Assembly (NCBI GenBank): GCA_023431285.1
Contig: JAEYXN010000116.1
Coordinates: 1 to 11,540, forward strand
Length of the DNA stretch: 11,540 nucleotides
Source of the DNA: Bacteroidota bacterium
GTDB taxonomy: Bacteria; Bacteroidota; Bacteroidia; Cytophagales; Cyclobacteriaceae
Direction: 5' to 3'
The position numbers and the translations under genes are program-made. How positions within the stretch are numbered: the first letter of the stretch is position 1; each line of letters starts with the position of its first letter. The notes beneath the pieces were generated by a model. That model ran no database searches. It was not told where the DNA came from and saw only the letters and a list, made by a program, of their open reading frames with translations. Below, piece by piece: positions 6,727 to 11,540 of the stretch.

Positions 6727-7086
6727 TCAATGAAGATATTTTGAAACCTTCTTTTTGACTATTGCGGGCTCAATCGGTTTTTCAATAAACTCATTTACGC
6801 CAAGGCGAAGAGCCAGACGAATCACTTCTTCCTCGTCATCAGACGATATCATTATGATCGGCGTATCTTTCTTTTGAACTTCCCGGACCAGGTGCAGGAT
6901 CTCATCACCGTTATTGAACGGCATATGAATGTCTGTAATGATCAAATCAAAATCATTCTTCTCTTCCAGTACCCGAAGGGCCTTTCTCCCATCATTAACG
7001 CAAGTCCAGTCGATGGCAAAATCCTGTAACGCCACCTGGATCACCTTCATTTCAACTTCATGATCCTCACAAATCAAGACTTTCAT
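6727..7086 (-). CDS. Stand-alone response regulator (receiver domain only)
   Basis: A 119-residue CheY-like receiver, complete and without an output domain. Numbering from the ATG at 7086: acidic pair Glu7-Asp8 (LICEDHE), phosphoacceptor Asp52 in IITDIHMP, switch Ser81 in IIMISS, and Lys103 in FIEKPIEP. It resembles the receivers of hybrid kinases more than those at 1555-2007 and 5164-5541, which carry FLD[LI]NM. The frame is open to a TTG at 7119 that would add 11 residues; I reject it because the ATG places strand 1 (MKVLICED) exactly at the N-terminus. It lies upstream of the SRPBCC gene on the same strand but 110 bases away, with a promoter in between, so the two are probably separate units. 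It is divergent from the oxidoreductase operon. Confidence 0.92.
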   Translation of the reverse strand: MKVLICEDHEVEMKVIQVALQDFAIDWTCVNDGRKALRVLEEKNDFDLIITDIHMPFNNGDEILHLVREVQKKDTPIIMISSDDEEEVIRLALRLGVNEFIEKPIEPAIVKKKVSKYLH

Positions 7087-7215
7087 TGGCGCTAATGGTT
7101 TACGAGCGAAAGCTAACAAAGCTTCTTCAATAACGCTACAGGTATGGCACCCATTGATTCACACATGTTTTTGATAGCCGGTTCGGGGCCGCTGCAAAAT
7201 ATTCCGGTAGTATCG

Positions 7216-7223
7216 TAATTTTG
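7216..7223 (+). promoter_or_regulatory. -7 promoter box of the oxidoreductase operon
   Basis: TAATTTTG matches the Bacteroidota -7 consensus TAnnTTTG exactly and ends 20 bases before the ATG at 7244. CTG at 7192-7194, one mismatch from the -33 TTG, lies 21 bases upstream, a normal spacing. Transcription would then start near 7229 with a leader of about 15 bases. Confidence 0.6.
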
Positions 7224-7243
7224 TCAGACTATTAAACCGATTC

Positions 7244-7783
7244 ATGAACAGACGTACAGCTCTAAGACGTTTCGCCATTTCAGGTGCCGCAGCTATCCTC
7301 TTGCCGGCATGTGTCAGGGACTCCAAACAGGTTTCTGTCGCGCTGGAAAATCTGGAAATTTCCGCTGACGATGAGGAACTGATGGCCCAGCTTGCGCAGA
7401 CACTCATTCCTGGGACCGACAAGCCGGGAGCACGGGCAGTGAACGCCCATCTTTTTGCCTTGGTAATGGTCGATGACTGCTTATCACCCGAAAAGAAGGA
7501 AGTTTTTTCCCGCGGTCTAAAGGCATTCGACAAATCAGCCCCGGTACCTGGAGGAAAAACATTTACAGAGGCGGCGTCTGAAGAAAAAACAGAAACACTT
7601 CGGATACTTTCAAACGATCAAACCTCAGGAGACGTGCGTGAGTTTTTTGACATCTCCCGCAGATACATCATTCAGGGATACACAACCTCACAGTATTTCA
7701 TGACGGAAGTAAAGCCTCATAAACTTGTCCCGGGGCCGGTATACAAGGGATGCGTTTCTCTTCCTCAAAATCTTCAATCTTAA
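7244..7783 (+). CDS. Gluconate 2-dehydrogenase subunit 3-like protein (Tat-exported lipoprotein)
   Basis: This is the small partner subunit (PF13618 family) of a membrane-associated GMC dehydrogenase. Residues 1-23 form a twin-arginine signal (MNRRTALRRFAISG) ending in a lipobox, LLPAC, with Cys23 as the lipidation site, so the protein should be folded before export and anchored in a membrane. The mature part shows the family motifs LIPGTDKPGARAVNAHLF (54-71), the acidic helix DDCLSPEKKEVFSRGL, and the C-terminal GYTTSQYF...PGPVYKGC. At 179 aa it is within the family range. The next gene starts five bases after its stop if the GTG at 7789 is used. In characterised enzymes this subunit carries the Tat signal for the flavoprotein, and the same role is inferred here. 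No third cytochrome c subunit follows. Confidence 0.88.
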   Translation: MNRRTALRRFAISGAAAILLPACVRDSKQVSVALENLEISADDEELMAQLAQTLIPGTDKPGARAVNAHLFALVMVDDCLSPEKKEVFSRGLKAFDKSAPVPGGKTFTEAASEEKTETLRILSNDQTSGDVREFFDISRRYIIQGYTTSQYFMTEVKPHKLVPGPVYKGCVSLPQNLQS

Positions 7784-7788
7784 TATTC

Positions 7789-9495
7789 GTGGCAAACCTC
7801 AATATAAAAAGTGAACAGGATCGCACATATGACGCGATCGTTATTGGATCCGGCATCGCAGGTGGTTGGGCCGCCAAAGAACTCACAGAACGCGGACTAA
7901 AAACACTCGTTCTCGAACGCGGTCGGGATGTGAAGCATAATGTGGATTATCCCACGACCAACATGATGCCGTGGGAGTTCAAGCATCGCGGAGAAATTCC
8001 TTATAAGATCCAGCAAGAAAACCCGGTTGTAAGCAAGTGTTACGCTTTTCGCGAAGATGCAATGCATTTTTTCGTCAAAGACAACGACCATCCCTATACG
8101 CAGGAAAAGCCCTTCGACTGGATCCGGGGCTACCAGGTGGGTGGAAAGTCTCTCCTATGGGCACGTCAAACTCAACGCTGGAGCGATTTTGATTTTGAAG
8201 GCCCTGCCCGTGATGGCTTTGCCGTTGACTGGCCTATCCGTTACAACGACATTGCGCCATGGTATAGCCACGTCGAAAAATTTGCGGGCATCTCTGGAAA
8301 TAAAGATGGACTGGACTCCCTTCCGGATGGTGAGTTCCTTCCTGCCCTGGAGTTGAACTGCGTAGAAAAATACTTCAAAGAGCAGCTGAAGAAAAATTAC
8401 GAAGGACGTCACATGATCTACGCGCGGTGTGCGCATCTGACGGAGCCGCAGCCTGTTCACATTCAACAAGGGCGCGCGCAATGTCAGCACCGTAATCTCT
8501 GCCAACGCGGCTGCCCATTCGGGGGATACTTCTCCAGCAACGCCACCACCATCCCGTGGGCGATGAAAACTGGTAACATGACGCTCCGGCCGGACTCGAT
8601 CGCTCATTCTATTATCTACGATGAAGCAAAGGGTAAGGCAAAAGGCGTGTTGGTGATTGATTCAAATACAAAAGAGTCAATCGAATTTTATGCGCCGATT
8701 ATTTTTGTGAACGCCGCCGCCCTAAATACGAATCTGATTCTGCTGAATTCAAAATCAAATCGTTTTCCCAACGGGCTTGGTAACGACAACGATCTTCTCG
8801 GCAAGTATGTCGCGTTTCATAATTACCGCGCACGTATTAACGCGCAGTACGAAGGTTTCGCAGATCAGACCACAGAGGGACGACGCATGACGAGTGGATA
8901 TGTTCCACGATTCCGAAATCTATATAAACAGGAGACTGATTTCCTTCGAGGGTATGCGGCAGGATTCGGCGCCGATAGATACGATGTACAAAATAGCGAG
9001 GGCGTTGGACTCCAGCTCAGAGAGAATCTTACAAAAAGAAAAGTCGGTATGTGGCGCGTCGGTTCTCACATGATGGGCGAAACCATTCCGAAAGAATCAA
9101 ATTTTGTCAGACTTGACGATTCGAAAAAAGACGCATGGGGAATGCCCCAACTTTCAATTTCGATCGACTACGACGACAACGACGAAAAGATGATTCGTGA
9201 CTACATCGCGCAGTTCACCGAGATGTTTGAAAAGGCGGGATTCACTGAAATTCATGCTTCCGATTCAAAACAAGCTCCAGGTCTTGATATTCATGAAATG
9301 GGTGGCGTCCGCATGGGTAAGAACCCAAAGACTTCTCTCCTTAATGAATGGAACCAACTGCATTCCTGCAAGAATGTTTTTGTTACCGATGGGGCGTGTA
9401 TGACTTCCACATCCACTCAAAATCCATCCCTTACGTATATGGCGTTGACAGCGAGAGCAGTCGATTTCGCAGTTCGGAACAGGGGCAGTTTCTGA
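7789..9495 (+). CDS. GMC-family FAD oxidoreductase (gluconate/sugar dehydrogenase-like large subunit)
   Basis: A 568-residue flavoprotein of the glucose-methanol-choline family, which oxidises an alcohol or sugar group; the substrate is unknown. The FAD-binding signature is YDAIVIGSGIAGGWAAKE (14-31) with ERGRD at 43-47. A further FAD-site segment is YQVGGKSLLW (115-124). The C-terminal substrate domain has the catalytic His502 in HEMGGVRMG and the paired Asn545 in TQNPSLTYMAL. A cysteine group, C232-x5-C238-x3-C242, precedes PFGGYFSSNA. I choose the GTG at 7789 because it begins the family-like N-terminus ANLNIKSEQDRTYDAIVIG and avoids overlap; the ATG at 7750 would add 13 residues and overlap the upstream gene by 34 bases. 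It has no signal peptide of its own, so export probably depends on the Tat signal of its partner. Electron acceptor not visible. Confidence 0.92.
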   Translation: MANLNIKSEQDRTYDAIVIGSGIAGGWAAKELTERGLKTLVLERGRDVKHNVDYPTTNMMPWEFKHRGEIPYKIQQENPVVSKCYAFREDAMHFFVKDNDHPYTQEKPFDWIRGYQVGGKSLLWARQTQRWSDFDFEGPARDGFAVDWPIRYNDIAPWYSHVEKFAGISGNKDGLDSLPDGEFLPALELNCVEKYFKEQLKKNYEGRHMIYARCAHLTEPQPVHIQQGRAQCQHRNLCQRGCPFGGYFSSNATTIPWAMKTGNMTLRPDSIAHSIIYDEAKGKAKGVLVIDSNTKESIEFYAPIIFVNAAALNTNLILLNSKSNRFPNGLGNDNDLLGKYVAFHNYRARINAQYEGFADQTTEGRRMTSGYVPRFRNLYKQETDFLRGYAAGFGADRYDVQNSEGVGLQLRENLTKRKVGMWRVGSHMMGETIPKESNFVRLDDSKKDAWGMPQLSISIDYDDNDEKMIRDYIAQFTEMFEKAGFTEIHASDSKQAPGLDIHEMGGVRMGKNPKTSLLNEWNQLHSCKNVFVTDGACMTSTSTQNPSLTYMALTARAVDFAVRNRGSF

Positions 9496-9512
9496 TTTAC
9501 ATTTCGCGTGCG

Positions 9513-9524
9513 TGTTTAAACACA
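9513..9524. repeat. 12-base perfect palindrome GTGTTTAAACAC
   Basis: It lies 18 bases after the stop of the GMC gene and upstream of the DUF4856 promoter. There is no T-tract, and the arms meet without a loop, so it is a poor terminator. It could be a protein-binding site. Confidence 0.35.
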
Positions 9525-9534
9525 AAGAACCTTA

Positions 9535-9575
9535 TTTAGATTTTTTCTAAAGAACTATTTTAGAAACAGTCTAAA
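9535..9575. promoter_or_regulatory. Two tandem palindromic operators TTTAGA-N5-TCTAAA
   Basis: Two copies with identical arms and spacing lie at 9535-9551 and 9559-9575, 24 bases start to start. Flanking bases extend the outermost arms to TTATTTAGA (9532-9540) and TCTAAATAA (9570-9578), giving a larger symmetric element. They end four bases before an exact -7 box, so bound protein would block RNA polymerase. The sequence resembles boxes of iron- or manganese-dependent repressors (DtxR/MntR type, or Fur), and the downstream imelysin gene fits iron control. Which regulator binds is inference. Confidence 0.72.
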
Positions 9576-9579
9576 TAAA

Positions 9580-9587
9580 TATCTTTG
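9580..9587 (+). promoter_or_regulatory. -7 promoter box of the DUF4856-imelysin operon
   Basis: TATCTTTG matches TAnnTTTG exactly, 27 bases before the ATG at 9615. The -33 region falls inside the second palindrome and has no TTG. Transcription would start near 9593, giving a leader of about 22 bases. Confidence 0.62.
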
Positions 9588-9614
9588 CCCTCACCAAAAT
9601 TAACCCACGCATCA

Positions 9615-10778
9615 ATGAACTTAAGATACCTCCCAGCTTTGGCCGTCCTTTCTGTTCTCTTTTCATGCGATAATGACGATGAAAAAGCGTCAAGCCTCCG
9701 GCCGTCTATCGACTATAATTCTCTGAAAAATGATGTTGCATACGCGGACCAATTTCACAACGAGAACCATGAATCCACAGTAGACCTGACCGAAGGAAAC
9801 ACCCTCCATAAAATGTTTCAGGGTTTGAATTATCACGGCACTTCTTCTATTGCAGCTAACACTACACTGGAAGCGCAGCAGTTCATCGACCTGTTTTCGA
9901 ATAGCGGAAATCCATTTATCGATGTTTCAACTGCAACAATTTCTATCAATGGAGACGAGCTCAACGCCTCCGGACAGCGCATTGAAGATCACGTGGCTTC
10001 CTCTCTCCCCGGAAGTGAAAAAGCACTGGTAAACGAATACCTCTATGATCTCTTTGATCAAATCGAGCTTGCCAGCGGATCAATAAACCAGGAAGCATCT
10101 AAAGGAGTCGCTGGAAAAATCGGGACATACCTCGTAGATGACAAGGGTTTTGAGTTGATTCAGGTCATTCAAAAATCACTGATCGGCGCATATCAACTTG
10201 ATTATATCGGCAACGTCCTTCTCGATGAGGGACTCAATGCAGACAACACAAAACTCGTCGCCGGACAAAACTATACCGCACTGGAACACAATTGGGATAT
10301 TGCTTATGGATTCCTGACACTCAATCCTATTTATCTCGAAGGCGCAACTGATGCGGTCAGAGGTACAACCGAATTTGGAGCTGGTGCTTATATTTGGGAA
10401 TACAACAAAGGCAGCTATGCGCAGATTTATGGAGCGTTTCTGAAAGGCCGCGCTGCTATCGTCAATAATGATCGTGCTGAACTGGAACGTCAGGCAGATT
10501 TCATTCGCACCGAATTCGAGAAAGCTATTGCCAATGCCGCACTTGGATACCTTGACAAATGGAAAGCAGGAGATACGGAGGCAAAGCGCGTTCATGCTTT
10601 CGGAGAAGGCCTTGGGTTCATCTACTCCCTTCGATTTGCAAAAAAGCACGATGCAGATGCAGAATTTTCTGATCACGTCATCGATCATCTAGTCGGAAGT
10701 GAATTCGGTTATTGGGATCTGACGGTTTCAAAAATCAACCACGCTGCCGATGAAATACGGGAACAATTCAATTTCTGA
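9615..10778 (+). CDS. DUF4856 domain-containing lipoprotein
   Basis: A 387-residue lipoprotein: the signal peptide ends at LFSC (Cys18), and the next residues DNDDE are a strong acidic surface-export-like signal. The rest resembles the Bacteroidota DUF4856 family (PF16148 by recognition): a start segment RPSIDYNSLKNDVAYADQF, then mostly helical sequence with ALEHNWDIAYGF near residues 215-226, and a C-terminal half of long helices ending HAADEIREQFNF. DUF4856 proteins are commonly found beside imelysins, as here, and are thought to be part of the same iron-linked system; the biochemical role is unknown. I use the ATG at 9615; the frame is open from a TTG at 9585 that overlaps the -7 box and is unlikely. 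The gene is controlled by the tandem operator just upstream and is followed 70 bases later by the imelysin gene. Confidence 0.82.
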   Translation: MNLRYLPALAVLSVLFSCDNDDEKASSLRPSIDYNSLKNDVAYADQFHNENHESTVDLTEGNTLHKMFQGLNYHGTSSIAANTTLEAQQFIDLFSNSGNPFIDVSTATISINGDELNASGQRIEDHVASSLPGSEKALVNEYLYDLFDQIELASGSINQEASKGVAGKIGTYLVDDKGFELIQVIQKSLIGAYQLDYIGNVLLDEGLNADNTKLVAGQNYTALEHNWDIAYGFLTLNPIYLEGATDAVRGTTEFGAGAYIWEYNKGSYAQIYGAFLKGRAAIVNNDRAELERQADFIRTEFEKAIANAALGYLDKWKAGDTEAKRVHAFGEGLGFIYSLRFAKKHDADAEFSDHVIDHLVGSEFGYWDLTVSKINHAADEIREQFNF

Positions 10779-10802
10779 TAATAGATTCTGATATATACCA
10801 TT

Positions 10803-10835
10803 AATAATGGATTGGTCCCGGACCAGTCCATTGTT
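10803..10835 (+). other. Intercistronic hairpin between DUF4856 and imelysin genes
   Basis: AATAATGGATTGGTC pairs with GACCAGTCCATTGTT around a CCG loop, with two U-G pairs and no unpaired base, about 15 pairs. The following bases (CATTTATAAG) are only mildly U-rich, so full termination is unlikely. Partial termination or protection of the upstream mRNA from decay could set the ratio of the two proteins. Confidence 0.55.
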
Positions 10836-10848
10836 CATTTATAAGACC

Positions 10849-11540
10849 ATGCTAAAATCGATACACAAAACTCTTCTGTTGGCCACTGTCATCCTGATGG
10901 CATCCTGCAACGGCAGTGACGAACCGTCTACCGAAGACAATAACAAAGACCGCCAGGCGATATTGATCCATTGGGTGGACAACATCGTCAAGCCCTCTTA
11001 TCAAAATTTCGGTGTCAGTATCGACAACATGATTGCTAAGGGGGATGCCTTCACGGCGTCTCCCGATGCACAGACACTTTTAGAATTCCGTTCAGCGTGG
11101 GAGTCCGCTTACATCGAATGGCAAAAAGTGGAGTTGTTTGAATTCGGTGGCGCCGACCAATACGGACTAAGAAATTTTTTCAACATTTATCCGGCAAGCG
11201 TTCCTCAAATCACAAACAACATCAACGATCCTTCCGTAAATCTCGATGTTCCCGCGGCGTACTCCTCACAGGGATTTCCCGCACTGGACTATCTGATTAA
11301 TGGAGTCGCCGCAAATGACGAAGCAATCATTCAGGCATATACAACAGATGGAGATGCTTCCAAACGGATTGCCTATCTGAAGCGAATTACTGAGCGGATG
11401 GGAACGCTCACTGAAAATGTAATCAACGTCTGGAACGGAAACTATCGCGACACCTTCATCAACAAAACCGGTCTTGACATCGGATCTTCAATGGGGAATG
11501 TAGTGAACGCTTATGTATTGGAGTATGAGAGATACATAAG
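10849..11540 (+). CDS. Imelysin-family lipoprotein (peptidase M75-like), N-terminal part
   Basis: The reading frame runs off the right edge; 230 codons are visible, whereas the family is usually about 350-400 residues. The signal peptide ends in LMASC (Cys20). The segment AWESAYIEWQKVELFEFG (83-100) is the conserved imelysin helix, and QGFPALDYLI (141-150) is where classic members have GxHxxE. Here His is Pro144 and Glu is Asp147, a pattern seen in many Bacteroidota imelysin-like proteins. Imelysins, including the IPPA-like and EfeO-related branch, are iron-regulated periplasmic or surface proteins thought to help bind or take up iron rather than act as proteases. The ATG at 10849 is the natural start for the signal peptide. 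It is presumably co-transcribed with the DUF4856 gene. Confidence 0.88.
   Translation, partial: MLKSIHKTLLLATVILMASCNGSDEPSTEDNNKDRQAILIHWVDNIVKPSYQNFGVSIDNMIAKGDAFTASPDAQTLLEFRSAWESAYIEWQKVELFEFGGADQYGLRNFFNIYPASVPQITNNINDPSVNLDVPAAYSSQGFPALDYLINGVAANDEAIIQAYTTDGDASKRIAYLKRITERMGTLTENVINVWNGNYRDTFINKTGLDIGSSMGNVVNAYVLEYERYI

Noticed and set aside
8155..8607. 150-residue open frame antisense to the GMC gene
   Set aside because: It is a shadow of a well-supported gene with intact catalytic motifs and shows no family features itself.
10176..10688. 170-residue open frame antisense to the DUF4856 gene
   Set aside because: Same reason: the sense frame is a signal-peptide-bearing family member, while the antisense product is Cys/Ile-rich without motifs.
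1..11540. CRISPR array, insertion sequence, phage module, toxin-antitoxin pair or defence island
   Set aside because: I saw no regularly spaced repeats, transposase-like proteins, target-site duplications or defence-type domains on either strand; this looks like ordinary accessory chromosome.

Overview
The window looks like chromosomal DNA of a Bacteroidota species, most likely from the Cytophagales (a Chryseolinea/Ohtaekwangia-like lineage; this is inference from protein style, not a database match). The support is three exact matches to the Bacteroidota -7 promoter box TAnnTTTG, almost no strong Shine-Dalgarno sequences, lipoproteins with acidic residues after the lipidated cysteine, and family pairs typical of the phylum (DUF4856 with imelysin; GMC oxidoreductase with a gluconate dehydrogenase subunit 3).

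Left part (1-2730) is a signalling cluster. On the minus strand lie a stand-alone receiver-domain response regulator (1555-2007), a 94-residue protein of unknown function (1204-1488), and the N-terminal part of a GAF-PAS-PAS sensor that runs off the left edge (1-983). On the plus strand is a degenerate receiver-like protein (2323-2730). A 668-base stretch without a convincing gene follows (2731-3398); it may hold decayed coding sequence.

Middle part (3399-7086) is a set of mostly singly transcribed genes: a lipoprotein with a heparin-lyase-I-like polysaccharide lyase domain, closed by a strong intrinsic terminator; an AlkB-type DNA/RNA demethylase; a second stand-alone response regulator; a 76-residue unknown protein; an SRPBCC/AHSA1-type protein with an inverted repeat over its promoter and leader; and a third stand-alone response regulator. 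Three canonical single-domain receivers and one degenerate one within about 7 kb, with no output domain visible, is the main organisational theme.

Right part (7216-11540) is on the plus strand and forms two units. The first is a two-gene redox operon: a Tat-exported, probably lipid-anchored gluconate-dehydrogenase-subunit-3-like protein and a GMC flavoprotein without its own signal peptide. The second starts from a promoter carrying two identical TTTAGA-N5-TCTAAA palindromes and encodes a DUF4856 lipoprotein followed by an imelysin-family lipoprotein cut by the right edge, with a long hairpin between them. From what is known of imelysins, this second unit is probably a metal- (likely iron-) responsive uptake locus.

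I found no rRNA, tRNA, CRISPR array, insertion sequence or phage gene. The strongest undescribed signals are the tandem operator in front of the DUF4856-imelysin unit, the imelysin whose GxHxxE metal-motif positions are changed, and the degenerate receiver.
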